Source: Vicia villosa
Lineage: Eukaryota > Streptophyta > Magnoliopsida > Fabales > Fabaceae
Reading direction: 5' to 3'
Assembly (NCBI RefSeq): GCF_029867415.1
Contig: NC_081185.1
Span: 76,109,553-76,173,552, forward strand
DNA length: 64,000 nucleotides
Of this stretch, positions 49,481 to 59,980 are shown piece by piece (position 1 is the first letter of the stretch; each line of letters opens with the position of its first letter). Below the pieces are notes generated by a model, which saw only the letters and a program-made list of their open reading frames with translations, made no database searches and was not told the DNA's origin. A program made the position numbers and the translations under genes.

Positions 49481-50232
49481 TCAACTTCGGCGGAACAACT
49501 CCACAAACATCACGCCTGCAAAAGGATTCATGGAGAATTCAAGGACATCTCCGCATTGAAGCTTTTTCTCCCTCGCAAAAGCGTACCAGCCAATACCAAT
49601 ACGTTTCTCATAAGCATTTCTACTTGCTCTAATAATGACACAGTAATATCCTTTTCCATCAACCAGATCTACCATCCTTATTGAACTTTGTGCTTTACCA
49701 AAACATGTTCTTGAAATTGCCATTGGAATGTTCTGTAATTTTCCATAAGAATAGAGCAATTTAAAGAAAATATAGAGTATCATCAATATAAATATTTACA
49801 GCTTATTTAGATACTTACAAGTGCATTTTGTCCGTTCATGTTTGATTCGGTGACATTCGACCTCCACCGAACCTCGCCGCTATAATCGGCCTTGCGTTCA
49901 TCCTCTGTAAGATATCCGTCTTTTATGAGTGTCTCATACATTTTATTTTGCTCGTCTTCAAACTCAATATGTATGTTACGCACCCATTCAAGGCTGTCTC
50001 TCTCAGGATCACTGAAACACAGTAAAAAACAAAAATGAAATTGCTAGATCTGTCAATATAAAAAAAAATTTGTTGTGCATCATCTCTTTACACCACCAAG
50101 TTTTTTCCTCATGCATGCATAAATAATTATGAGACTTTTAACTTATCTTTCAAATGCCAACTTATTTAAGCATGAAAAAACCAATTACCTGCTGGTAGGA
50201 GAAGGAACAAAGGGGACTCCCCATTTCACCAT
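49481..50232 (-). CDS. B3-like DNA-binding domain protein, three exons
   Basis: Exons on the minus strand: 50232-50189, 50011-49819 and 49732-49481, with GT/AG junctions and 489 bases in total, an intact frame of 162 residues. The N-terminal part (MVKWGVPFVPSPTSS; SLEWVRNIHIEFEDEQNKMY) is acidic. The last exon has the shape of the plant B3 fold's second half: a strand pair (YYCVIIRAS), the conserved 'GWYAFAREKKLQCGDVLEF' segment, and a final strand (GVMFVELF). B3 domains bind DNA in the nucleus; here the domain is short and divergent. It lies antisense inside the Helitron, about 115 bp from the Sirevirus insertion. Confidence 0.68.
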
Positions 50233-50351
50233 CTTCAAAGTTAGACTGATAATAAAATATTTGGTGTTTTGGCTGTCCTATTAGAAATGTACCTATATAT
50301 ACACTTAGATACAATATAAAAATTGGGCCTGTAAATAGTTATGGGCCTGTA

Positions 50352-51558
50352 TGAAGGATAGAAAAACACTTAGAAAGGGGGGGTTTGAATAAGTGTAGCT
50401 TTAAAAACTTGACAGATAAAAATAAATTGCACAGTTATTTTTATCCTGGTTCGTTGTTAACTAAACTACTCCAGTCCACCCCCGCAGAGATGATTTACCT
50501 CAACTGAGGATTTAATCCACTAATCGCACGGATTACAATGGTTCTCCACTTAGTCAGCAACTAAGTCTTCCAGAGTCTTCTGATCACACACTGATCACTC
50601 CAGGAACAACTGCTTCGATACCCTCTAAGACTTTTCTAGAGTCTACTGATCCACACGATCACTCTAGTTACAACCTGCTTAGATAACCTCTAAGACTTCC
50701 TAGAGTATACTGATCCACACGATCACTCTAGTTCCTTACAACTTAATGTAATCAATTCTAAGAGTATTACAATTGCTTCTTAAAAGCTATAATCACAAAC
50801 TGTGATATTTCTCTTAACGTTTAAGCTTAATCTCACTAATATATTACAACAGCAATGTAGTGAGCTTTGATGAAGATGAAGATTCTGAGCTTTGAATTGA
50901 ACAGCGTTTCAGCAAGTTAATATGAGTTGTTTTTGTTCAGGATCGTTAACCTTGCTTCTCATCAGAACTTCATATTTATAGGCGTTGGAGAAGATGACCG
51001 TTGAGTGCATTTAATGCTTTGCGTGTTCCGTACAGCATCGCATTTAATGTTATACGCTTTTGTCAACTACCTCGAGCCTTGTTCACGCTGTGTCTACTGA
51101 CGTAGCCTTTAATAGCTTTTAACGTTCCTTTTGTCAGTCAGCGTAGCCTGCCACTTGTACTTCCTTCTGATCTGATGTTTGTGAATACAACGTTTGAATA
51201 TCATCAGAGTCAAACAGCTTGGTGCATAGCATCTTCTGATCTTCTGACCTTGAAGTGCTTCTGAGCGTGATACCATCAGAACTTCAGTGCTTCTGATCTC
51301 ATGTTCTTCTGATGCTTCCATAGACCCATGTTCTGATTCTGCTTCGACCATCTTCTGATGTCTTGCCAGACCATGTTCTGATGTTGCATGCTGAACCCTT
51401 GAGACAAAGCTTCTGAGCGCTGAATTATGCATACTCTTTATATATTTCCTGAAAAGGAAATTGCATTGGATTAGAGTACCATATTATCTTAAGCAAAATT
51501 CATATTATTGTTATCATCAAAACTAAGATAATTGATCAGAACAAATCTTGTTCTAACA
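50352..51558 (-). repeat. 3' LTR of the Sirevirus
   Basis: Minus strand: TGTTAGAACAAG … TTTCTATCCTTCA. TATA box (TATATAAAG) at 51436-51444. Rich in the 7-mer CTTCTGA and its complement. Confidence 0.96.
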
Positions 51559-51572
51559 ATCTCCCCCTTTTT
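51559..51572 (-). other. Main polypurine tract of the Sirevirus
   Basis: AAAAAGGGGGAGAT on the minus strand directly before the 3' LTR. Confidence 0.85.
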
Positions 51573-51670
51573 GATGATGACAAAAACATATATAAATGAT
51601 ATGAATTTGCGATCAGAAAGAGCAGACGGAAAAAGACAAATTACACAGCTATAGCATAAGCATATGAATA

Positions 51671-51724
51671 TGTCTCCCCCTGAGATTAACAATCTCCCCC
51701 TGAGATAAATAATCTCCCCCTGAA
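51671..51724 (-). repeat. Three extra polypurine-tract copies
   Basis: CAGGGGGAGA recurs on the minus strand at about 51673-51682, 51693-51702 and 51713-51722, spaced exactly 20 bp. A fourth AAAAAGGGGGAG lies near 52657-52668. Multiple polypurine tracts upstream of the 3' LTR are a known Sirevirus trait. Confidence 0.85.
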
Positions 51725-51785
51725 ATAAATACTCGAAGAACTTTAATAAAAGACTTCCCTGATTATTTCGGTAGAGACGATCACA

Positions 51786-52135
51786 TAAGCTTCTGTCTTT
51801 AGAGAATTCATAGCTTCTGACTTCTGCTTCCATTGGACAGCTTTAGAACTAGAATTTCTTTAGATCCCTAGAACACTCACAGCTTCTGATTCCTGCTTCC
51901 ATCTAGGACAGCTTCAGAACTTGAATTTCTTTGATCTTCAGAACATTCACAGCTTCTGATTTCTGCTTCCATTTAGGACAGCTTCAGAACTTGAATTTCT
52001 TTGATCTTCAGAACATTCACAGCTTCTGATTTCTGCTTCCATTTAGGACAGCTTCAGAACTTGAGTTTTCTGGATCTTTAGAACATTCCCAGCTTCTGAT
52101 TTCTGCTTCCCTCGGATAGCTTCAGAGCTTTGAAT
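51786..52135 (-). repeat. Tandem array, 70-bp unit, five copies
   Basis: Copies start AGCTTCTGATTTCTGCTTCC at 51812, 51881, 51951, 52021 and 52091 (plus-strand coordinates). Each contains ACAGCTTCAGAACTTGAATT. The middle two are nearly identical. Confidence 0.92.
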
Positions 52136-52886
52136 TTCTACCAACATCACTTCATGCTAGATTTGTATCAGAACATTGTTGAATGTACCAGAGCATCATC
52201 AGAGCATCTCTACATCCTGAAATGTTACAGAACAAAAACTAAACGACAAAAGTCAGCATGAACGAGTCAGAACATAAAATGTATATTAGAACACATGATA
52301 TGTATCAGAGCCATATAGGCTAAAATAATGTTATCAGAGCAAATAGAATTTTGTCAGATCAAATAGACAAATATGGATCAAATTCTATTATCAGTGCTTC
52401 TGATTCATTCTTCTTTCTTGCTTCTGATTTCTGAAGCGTGACAGCACTCAGCTTGCTTCAGTTTCCATGAGCTTATTCTTTTTACAGAATAACACTTCTT
52501 ATGGTTTTGCTTCTTGTGTTTGCTTTGAAGATTTTCTTCACTTCTTTATACCTGCAAAACACTTAAACCATATAGAACTTGCAGTTCTTGTTAGAAAATG
52601 TGTGGGAGCTTTACCCAGCAACTGATAGATTAATCAAATCATTTATCATTTATCTTTCTCCCCCTTTTTGTCATAACATCAAAAAGAATATTTCAAAAGA
52701 TTCAGATGAATAAAACGACAAATAAAAACACTGGAATGTAAAACCAAGAAACTTTTCATTGATAATCAAACGATATTACATGAGAAGATGTTTAACAAGC
52801 AGATGCAACAAGGAAAGAAAACTACTAAGACCAAAGACTAAGACCCTAGCTAAGACAAAATCTGCGCCAGCATGTCTTGAACCCTG

Positions 52887-53285
52887 TCATAAGTTACTGC
52901 TTCTTGGGCTTCCAGGCGAGGGGTCAGGGAGACTTGATTCTGATGCAGATCTTCCACAATCTTTATCAGAAACAACATTCTCAGCGGGTGAAGATGAAGA
53001 GATTTCTTCGGAATGGGTTGAGGGAGAGGAAAGGTTAGATGAAGAGGAAGTTGAGTCTTGAAGGTAAAAAGATGAGGAAGAAGATGGAGATGATGGAGGA
53101 CTTTCACCAGGGGGTTGAAACACACGTCTAGAATAGTTTCCAGACAACTTTGCTTCGAAAGGATTCACCTTGAGAGGGTCATAGGTGATCTTTATCTTTT
53201 TGGGTTTGGACGAAGATGTTTCAACAGCTTTTCTCTTTTTGTTTTGATCATTTCCATGGTTTCCTGGGCTTGATGAAGAGTTCAT
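52887..53285 (-). CDS. Small open frame after pol of the Sirevirus (possible remnant of the extra/env-like gene)
   Basis: 132 codons, starting MNSSSSPGNHG. It has a basic nuclear-signal-like piece (KKRKAVETSSSKPKKIKI) and a long Ser/Pro-rich tail ending in DPSPGSPRSSNL. Sireviruses often carry an extra gene here, sometimes called env-like; the frame is far shorter than those and has no clear membrane segment. It could be the N-terminal part of such a gene, truncated by a stop. Confidence 0.45.
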   Translation of the reverse strand: MNSSSSPGNHGNDQNKKRKAVETSSSKPKKIKITYDPLKVNPFEAKLSGNYSRRVFQPPGESPPSSPSSSSSFYLQDSTSSSSNLSSPSTHSEEISSSSPAENVVSDKDCGRSASESSLPDPSPGSPRSSNL

Positions 53286-53748
53286 GATGGATTTGCAGAT
53301 AATGAACAGCTAGGGTTTGATATGAATGCAAAGAGATAGAGAAGGAAAACAAATATAGAGTGTAGTAGAGAAAATATAAGAGGGAAAGAGAAGCGTTTGA
53401 AGAGTATTTAAAAGAAAATAAAATGAAACAAATGATGGATAGCATTTAATGTTACGTGACATGAGGAGAGATAATAAAGACAAATGAGGTGACTAGCACA
53501 GTTACCTATGGTCGGCGTCCCTTCAACTGCACGCGCGCTTATCCATGAACAGTAATGACAGGTTTACCATCCCGAGATAAAACGTTACAGCTGTTTTGCT
53601 TTAAAAGAGGTTCTGAATCAACTTAGACAATGAAACGTTAGTAATAACCGAATCATAATTTCTAAAAGATTTCAATCAGAACTTCTGATTTAAAAAAAAA
53701 TTCACATTCATTTCAGAAGATACTCATACGTAAGAACTTCTCATCTTC

Positions 53749-56700
53749 TCATTCTGGGCATAAATCCATACTGATGTTCTTCAGAATGAACTTAAACCTA
53801 TCTTCAGCCAGGGGTTTTGTAAAGATATCAGCCCATTGATGGTCTGTATCCACAAATTTTAAAGATATAACACCCTTCTGAACATAGTCCCTTATGAAAT
53901 GATGTTTAATCTCAATATGTTTAGCCTTTGAATGAAGAATAGGATTCTTAGATAAACATATAGCAGAAGTATTATCACATAATATAGGAATGTTACTCTC
54001 ATATATCTGATAATCTTCTAACTGACTCTTCATCCAGAGCATCTGTGTACTGCAACCAGCAGCAGCGACATATTCTGCTTCTGTTGTTGATAGAGCAATA
54101 GTTGCTTGCTTCTTGCTATACCAGGAGATCAAATGACTTCCAAGAAATTGGCAACTTCCTGAAGTACTCTTTCTTTCAATTCTGTCTCCAGCATAGTCAG
54201 CATCGCAGAATCCTACTAAGTTGTATTCTTTAGATTTTCTGTAAACTAAGCCAACATTAGTAGTACCTTTCAGATACCTTAGAATTCTCTTAACAGCAGT
54301 TAAATGAGATTCTCTAGGATCTGATTGGAATCTAGCACACAAACAAACACTGAACAGAATGTCAGGTCTAGAAGCAGTCAAATATAGAAGAGATCCAATC
54401 ATACCTCTGTATAACTTCTGATCTACCTTCTTACTTACCTCATCCTTACCTAGGATGCATGTTGGATGCATAGGAGTTTTGGCTTCTTTGCAGTCTAGAA
54501 GATTAAACTTCTTCAGAAGTTCCTTCACATACTTGGTTTGGTGAACATACGTTCCTTCTGATGTTTGATTTATTTGTATTCCAAGGAAATACTTGAGTTC
54601 TCCCATCATGCTCATTTCAAACTCAGCCTGCATAGACTCAGCAAACTCCTTTCCAAGTGTAGCATTAGATGTTCCAAAAATAATATCATCTACATATATT
54701 TGACAAATTAAAATATCCCTTTTAAAGGTTTTACAAAAGAGAGTAGTATCCACTTTTCCTCTAGTGAAACCATTATCCAGAAGGAAAGAACTTAAGCGTT
54801 CATACCAAGCTCTGGGAGCTTGTTTCAATCCATACAACGATTTCTTTAGTTTAAAAACATGATTAGGAGACATAGAGTCTTCAAAACCAGGAGGTTGATG
54901 GACATAAACTTCTTCATCTATATAACCATTTAAGAAGGCACTCTTAACATCCATCTGATAGAGAGTGATGTTATGTTGAGTGGCAAATGAAATTAATAGA
55001 CGAATAGATTCTAACCTGGCCACTGGTGCAAAGGTTTCTGTATAGTCAATCCCTTCTTGCTGACTATAACCCTGAGCCACCAGTCTGGCTTTGTTCCTTA
55101 CCACTTCACCTTTCTCACTGAGCTTGTTTCTGAAGACCCATTTTGTACCGATTATATTGAATCCATCTGGTCTAGGAACAAGATCCCAAACATCATTCCT
55201 TGTAAACTGATTCAGTTCTTCTTGCATAGCAATTATCCAGTCTGGATCTTCTAGAGCATGATCAACAGAAGTTGGCTCGATCAAAGATACAAGACCTAAT
55301 TGACAGTCTGCATTGTTCTTAAGGAATGCTCTTGTTCTGATTGGATCATCCTTCTTTCCAAGAATGACATCTTCTGAATGACCAGAAGTGAGTCTGGATG
55401 ATCTTCTGACAGATGGTTCTTCAGAAATGTTTAGATTCTCCAGAGAAGCTGATACTTGATCTTCAGATTCTTTGCTTCTGAGAAGCTCTGCTTCTGATGC
55501 GTTGCTTCTTGGCTCAACAACTTCTGATATATCAATATCACAATCTGCAAAATTATCAAACTGCTTTGGTTTTTCAGAACCAAGCTTATCATCAAACCTG
55601 ATATTGATTGATTCTTCCACAATCAATGTTTCAGTATTGTATACTCTGTAGCCTTTTGAGAGTTCAGAATATCCAAGAAGGAAACATTTTTGTGCTTTGG
55701 AATCAAACTTACCAAGATGATCTTTAGTGTTCAGAATAAAGCATACACATCCAAAAGGATGGAAATATGAAATGTTGGGCTTTTTATTCTTCCACAATTC
55801 ATAAGGAGTCTTATTTAGAATAGGTCTGATAGAGATTCTATTCTGAATATAGCATGCAGTGTTTATTGCTTCTGCCCAGAAATGCTTAGCCATATTGGTT
55901 TCATTGATCATGGTTCTGGCCATTTCTTGCAGAGTCCTATTCTTTCGTTCTACAACTCCATTTTGCTGTGGAGTTCTAGGACAAGAGAAATCATGGGCAA
56001 TACCATTTTCTTTGAAGAATTCTTCAAAGGATTTGTTCTCAAATTCACCACCATGATCACTTCTGACCTTTGTGATTTTACACTCTTTTTCAGATTGAAT
56101 CTGAATGCAGAAATCAAAGAACACTGAATGAGTCTCATCCTTGTGTTTCAAGAATTTTACCCACGTCCAGCGACTATAATCATCTACGATGACTAATCCA
56201 TATTTCTTCCCTCTGACAGATGCTGTTTTGACTGGGCCAAACAGATCAATGTGCAAGAGTTCTAATGGCCTTGAGGTAGAAACAACATTCTTGGACTTGA
56301 ATGCAGGTTTGGAGAACTTGCCCTTCTGACATGCTTCACAAAGAGCATCTGATTTGAATTTCAGATTAGGGAGTCCTCTGACAAGATCCAGTTTGTTAAT
56401 CTGAGAAATCTTTCTCAAACTAGCATGACCTAATCTTCTGTGCCAGACCCACTGCTCTTCAGAAACAGACATAAGACAAGTCACCTTCTGACTCATAAGA
56501 TCTTGCAGATCTGTCTTATAAATGTTGTTCTTCCTCTTGCCTGTAAATAGGATTGAGCCATCCTTCTGATTTACAGCCTTGCAAGACTTTTGATTAAAGA
56601 TTATATCATAACCATTGTCACTCAATTGACTGATAGATAAGAGGTTATGTGTTAATCCTTCTACAAGAAGTACATTAGAAATGGAAGGAGAGTTACCAGA

Positions 56701-56883
56701 CTTTATAGTTCCAGAGCCAATTATCTTGCCCTTCTGATCTCCTCCAAACTTGACTTCTCCTCCAGACTTAAGCACCAGGTCTTGGAACATAGACCTTCTT
56801 CCTGTCATGTGTCGTGAGCATCCAGAGTCCAGGTACCATGACATGTTGTGCTTTGTCCTTTTTGCAGCCAAGGATATCTGCAA
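53749..56883 (-). CDS. pol: Sirevirus pol: protease, integrase, reverse transcriptase, RNase H
   Basis: 1044 codons without interruption. Order: aspartic protease active site WYLDSGCSRHMTG (about residue 18); GAG-pre-integrase zinc motif (HRRLGHASLRK … CEACQKGK); integrase core (LLHIDLFGPV near 213, RSDHGGEFEN, QQNGVVERKNRTLQEMARTM); RT (DVWDLVPRPDG, KARLVAQGYSQQEGIDY, MDVKSAFLNGYIDEEVYV, YVDDIIFG near 729); RNase H (VGFCDADYAGDRIERKSTSG, LSTTEAEYVAAAG). It overlaps the end of gag by about 115 bases in the +1 frame relative to gag, so expression requires a frameshift or this copy has a lesion. Encodes the enzymes for cDNA synthesis and insertion. Confidence 0.95.
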   Translation of the reverse strand: MQISLAAKRTKHNMSWYLDSGCSRHMTGRRSMFQDLVLKSGGEVKFGGDQKGKIIGSGTIKSGNSPSISNVLLVEGLTHNLLSISQLSDNGYDIIFNQKSCKAVNQKDGSILFTGKRKNNIYKTDLQDLMSQKVTCLMSVSEEQWVWHRRLGHASLRKISQINKLDLVRGLPNLKFKSDALCEACQKGKFSKPAFKSKNVVSTSRPLELLHIDLFGPVKTASVRGKKYGLVIVDDYSRWTWVKFLKHKDETHSVFFDFCIQIQSEKECKITKVRSDHGGEFENKSFEEFFKENGIAHDFSCPRTPQQNGVVERKNRTLQEMARTMINETNMAKHFWAEAINTACYIQNRISIRPILNKTPYELWKNKKPNISYFHPFGCVCFILNTKDHLGKFDSKAQKCFLLGYSELSKGYRVYNTETLIVEESINIRFDDKLGSEKPKQFDNFADCDIDISEVVEPRSNASEAELLRSKESEDQVSASLENLNISEEPSVRRSSRLTSGHSEDVILGKKDDPIRTRAFLKNNADCQLGLVSLIEPTSVDHALEDPDWIIAMQEELNQFTRNDVWDLVPRPDGFNIIGTKWVFRNKLSEKGEVVRNKARLVAQGYSQQEGIDYTETFAPVARLESIRLLISFATQHNITLYQMDVKSAFLNGYIDEEVYVHQPPGFEDSMSPNHVFKLKKSLYGLKQAPRAWYERLSSFLLDNGFTRGKVDTTLFCKTFKRDILICQIYVDDIIFGTSNATLGKEFAESMQAEFEMSMMGELKYFLGIQINQTSEGTYVHQTKYVKELLKKFNLLDCKEAKTPMHPTCILGKDEVSKKVDQKLYRGMIGSLLYLTASRPDILFSVCLCARFQSDPRESHLTAVKRILRYLKGTTNVGLVYRKSKEYNLVGFCDADYAGDRIERKSTSGSCQFLGSHLISWYSKKQATIALSTTEAEYVAAAGCSTQMLWMKSQLEDYQIYESNIPILCDNTSAICLSKNPILHSKAKHIEIKHHFIRDYVQKGVISLKFVDTDHQWADIFTKPLAEDRFKFILKNISMDLCPE

Positions 56884-58687
56884 TAGGAATAATCTTATCC
56901 TTAGGTACCCACATTTTCTTGGGTCCTTTCTTGTTAGATTTTCTCAAGTTCTGATTGAACTTGGGTTTAACATTGTAAGCAATAGAAGGAACAGCATGAT
57001 AATTCTTAATGTGAGTTTCATGATATTTCCTAGGTTGTGTCACATGCTTTTTGGTGTGTGTTATGTGAAAACTTTGAGCATGTGAAGTGTGCCTAATATC
57101 ATGGGAGTGGCCATACTTGAACTGATCATACAATGGCTTGTATGTGAATTTCATTTCATCAACAGGTTCAAGTTTGTATGGGGTTTCACCCTCAAAACCA
57201 ATGCCAACTCTTTTGTTTCCAGACACAGCATATATCATAGAAGCTAGCTGACTTCTGCCAATACTTCTAGATAAGAACTTCCTGAAACTTAAATCATATT
57301 CTTTCAGAATATGGTTTAGACTTGGAGTGGATTTTTCTGAATCAGAAGGAGATCCATCATTATTGGATAATTTTAAAAGTTTTTCTTTTAATTCAGAATT
57401 TTCCAACTCAAGCTTCTTTGTTTCAAATTCAAATAGCTTTTTCAGCTTTTTGTATTTGAGACTAATCTGAGACTTGAATTCCAGAAGTTCTGTTAGTCCG
57501 GAAACTAACTCATCTCTAGTAAGTTCAGAAAATACCTCTTCAGAATCTGATTCTGATGTAGATTCTGATCCGTCATCTTCTGTCGCCATCAGCGCACAGT
57601 TAGCCTGCTCATCTTCAGAGTCTGAATCGTCTTCTGACTCATCCCAGGTTGCCATAAGACCTTTCTTCTTATGAAACTTCTTCTTGGGATTTTCCTTCTG
57701 AAGTTTTGGACATTCATTCTTGAAGTGTCCAGGCTCATTGCATTCATAGCACATGACCTTCTTCTTGTCAAATCTTCTGTCATCAGAAGATTCTCCACGT
57801 TCAAATTTCTTTGAACTTCTGACGCCTCTGAACTTCCTTTGCTTGTTCTTCCAGAGTTGATTTAGCCTTCTGGAGATCAAGGACATTTCATCTTCTTCTT
57901 CAGATTCTGATTCTTCAGGATCTTCTTCTCTAGCCTGAAAAGCGTTAGTGCATTTCTTGATATTGGATTTTAATGCAATAGACTTACCTTTCTTTTGAGG
58001 CTCATTTGCGTCCAGCTCTATTTCATGGCTTCTCAAGGCACTGATAAGCTCTTCCAGAGAAACTTCATTCAGATTCTTTGCAATCTTGAATGCAGTCACC
58101 ATAGGACCCCATCTTCTGGGTAAGCTTCTGATGATCTTCTTTACGTGATCAGCCTTGGTGTATCCCTTGTCAAGAACTCTCAATCCAGCAGTAAGAGTTT
58201 GAAATCTTGAAAACATCTTTTCAATGTCTTCATCATCCTCCATCTTGAAGGCTTCATACTTCTGGATTAAAGCGAGAGCTTTAGTCTCCTTGACTTGAGC
58301 ATTTCCTTCATGAGTCATTTTCAAGGACTCATATATGTCATAGGCCGTTTCCCTGTTAGATATCTTCTCATACTCAGCATGAGAGATAGCATTCAGCAAA
58401 ACATTTCTGCATTTATGATGATTCCTGAAAAGCTTCTTCTGATCATCATTCATTTCTTGCCTTGTCAGCTTTACGCCACTGGCATTTACTGGATGTTTGT
58501 AACCATCCATCAGAAGATCCCATAGATCACCATCTAGACCAAGAAAGTAACTTTCCAGTTTATCTTTCCAGTATTCAAAGTTTTCATCATCAAATACCGG
58601 CGGTCTAGTATAACCATTGTTACCGTTGTGTTGCTCAGCAGAGCCAGATGTAGATGCAGGTGTAGACTTTTCAATTTCACCAGCCAT
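56768..58687 (-). CDS. gag: Sirevirus gag
   Basis: 639 codons, starting MAGEIEKSTPASTSGSAEQ. It has the copia capsid region (PPVFDDENFEYWKDKLESYF; MTHEGNAQVKETKALALIQK; FKMEDDEDIEKMFSRFQTL), the CCHC zinc knuckle CYECNEPGHFKNEC and a long acidic, coiled-coil-like C-terminal half (KYKKLKKLFEFETKKLELEN). Gag packages the RNA; the long C-terminal extension is typical of Sireviruses. Its last roughly 38 codons overlap pol in another frame; the family-like WVPKDKIIPIADIL precedes the overlap. Confidence 0.94.
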   Translation of the reverse strand: MAGEIEKSTPASTSGSAEQHNGNNGYTRPPVFDDENFEYWKDKLESYFLGLDGDLWDLLMDGYKHPVNASGVKLTRQEMNDDQKKLFRNHHKCRNVLLNAISHAEYEKISNRETAYDIYESLKMTHEGNAQVKETKALALIQKYEAFKMEDDEDIEKMFSRFQTLTAGLRVLDKGYTKADHVKKIIRSLPRRWGPMVTAFKIAKNLNEVSLEELISALRSHEIELDANEPQKKGKSIALKSNIKKCTNAFQAREEDPEESESEEEDEMSLISRRLNQLWKNKQRKFRGVRSSKKFERGESSDDRRFDKKKVMCYECNEPGHFKNECPKLQKENPKKKFHKKKGLMATWDESEDDSDSEDEQANCALMATEDDGSESTSESDSEEVFSELTRDELVSGLTELLEFKSQISLKYKKLKKLFEFETKKLELENSELKEKLLKLSNNDGSPSDSEKSTPSLNHILKEYDLSFRKFLSRSIGRSQLASMIYAVSGNKRVGIGFEGETPYKLEPVDEMKFTYKPLYDQFKYGHSHDIRHTSHAQSFHITHTKKHVTQPRKYHETHIKNYHAVPSIAYNVKPKFNQNLRKSNKKGPKKMWVPKDKIIPIADILGCKKDKAQHVMVPGLWMLTTHDRKKVYVPRPGA

Positions 58688-58757
58688 CTTTTACTGAAGC
58701 GTTTTTCTCTTCCTGAATCTTTTCTAAACACGGTTAAGTGCTTGCACCTTAGAACCG

Positions 58758-58772
58758 GCGCTCTGATGCCAA
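58758..58772 (-). other. Primer binding site of the Sirevirus
   Basis: On the minus strand, one base after the LTR end (TATCCTTCA), the sequence reads TTGGCATCAGAGC. It is a one-base variant of TGGTATCAGAGC, the initiator-methionine tRNA complement used by most Ty1/copia elements. Confidence 0.85.
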
Positions 58773-58773
58773 T

Positions 58774-59980
58774 TGAAGGATAGAAAAACACTTAGAAAGG
58801 GGGGGTTTGAATAAGTGTAGCTTTAAAAACTTGACAGATAAAAATAAATTGCACAGTTATTTTTATCCTGGTTCGTTGTTAACTAAACTACTCCAGTCCA
58901 CCCCCGCAGAGATGATTTACCTCAACTGAGGATTTAATCCACTAATCGCACGGATTACAATGGTTCTCCACTTAGTCAGCAACTAAGTCTTCCAGAGTCT
59001 TCTGATCACACACTGATCACTCCAGGAACAACTGCTTAGATACCCTCTAAGACTTTTCTAGAGTCTACTGATCCACACGATCACTCTAGTTACAACCTGC
59101 TTAGATAACCTCTAAGACTTCCTAGAGTATACTGATCCACACGATCACTCTAGTTCCTTACAACTTAATGTAATCAATTCTAAGAGTATTACAATTGCTT
59201 CTTAAAAGCTATAATCACAAACTGTGATATTTCTCTTAACGTTTAAGCTTAATCTCACTAATATATTACAACAGCAATGTAGTGAGCTTTGATGAAGATG
59301 AAGATTCTGAGCTTTGAATTGAACAGCGTTTCAGCAAGTTAATATGAGTTGTTTTTGTTCAGGATCGTTAACCTTGCTTCTCATCAGAACTTCATATTTA
59401 TAGGCGTTGGAGAAGATGACCGTTGAGTGCATTTAATGCTTTGCGTGTTCCGTACAGCATCGCATTTAATGTTATACGCTTTTGTCAACTACCTCGAGCC
59501 TTGTTCACGCTGTGTCTACTGACGTAGCCTTTAATAGCTTTTAACGTTCCTTTTGTCAGTCAGCGTAGCCTGCCACTTGTACTTCCTTCTGATCTGATGT
59601 TTGTGAATACAACGTTTGAATATCATCAGAGTCAAACAGCTTGGTGCATAGCATCTTCTGATCTTCTGACCTTGAAGTGCTTCTGAGCGTGATACCATCA
59701 GAACTTCAGTGCTTCTGATCTCATGTTCTTCTGATGCTTCCATAGACCCATGTTCTGATTCTGCTTCGACCATCTTCTGATGTCTTGCCAGACCATGTTC
59801 TGATGTTGCATGCTGAACCCTTGAGACAAAGCTTCTGAGCGCTGAATTATGCATACTCTTTATATATTTCCTGAAAAGGAAATTGCATTGGATTAGAGTA
59901 CCATATTATCTTAAGCAAAATTCATATTATTGTTATCATCAAAACTAAGATAATTGATCAGAACAAATCTTGTTCTAACA
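58774..59980 (-). repeat. 5' LTR of the Sirevirus
   Basis: 1207 bp; only one difference from the 3' LTR seen (A at about 59032 against C at about 50610, plus strand). TATA box at 59858-59866. Confidence 0.96.

Larger units (their letters stand above)
50352..59980 (-). mobile_element. Complete Sirevirus (Maximus/SIRE-like Ty1/copia), 9629 bp
   Basis: Two 1207-bp LTRs (50352-51558 and 58774-59980) differ at one base that I noticed. The element is flanked by a perfect duplication CTGTA (50347-50351 and 59981-59985). Minus-strand order: 5' LTR, PBS TGGCATCAGAGC, gag, pol (protease, integrase, RT, RNase H), a further small frame, repeat-rich 3' region with several polypurine tracts, 3' LTR. Integrase before RT defines Ty1/copia; the large gag and multiple purine tracts fit Sireviruses. 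The insertion is very young and may still be competent apart from the gag/pol frame change. Confidence 0.96.
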
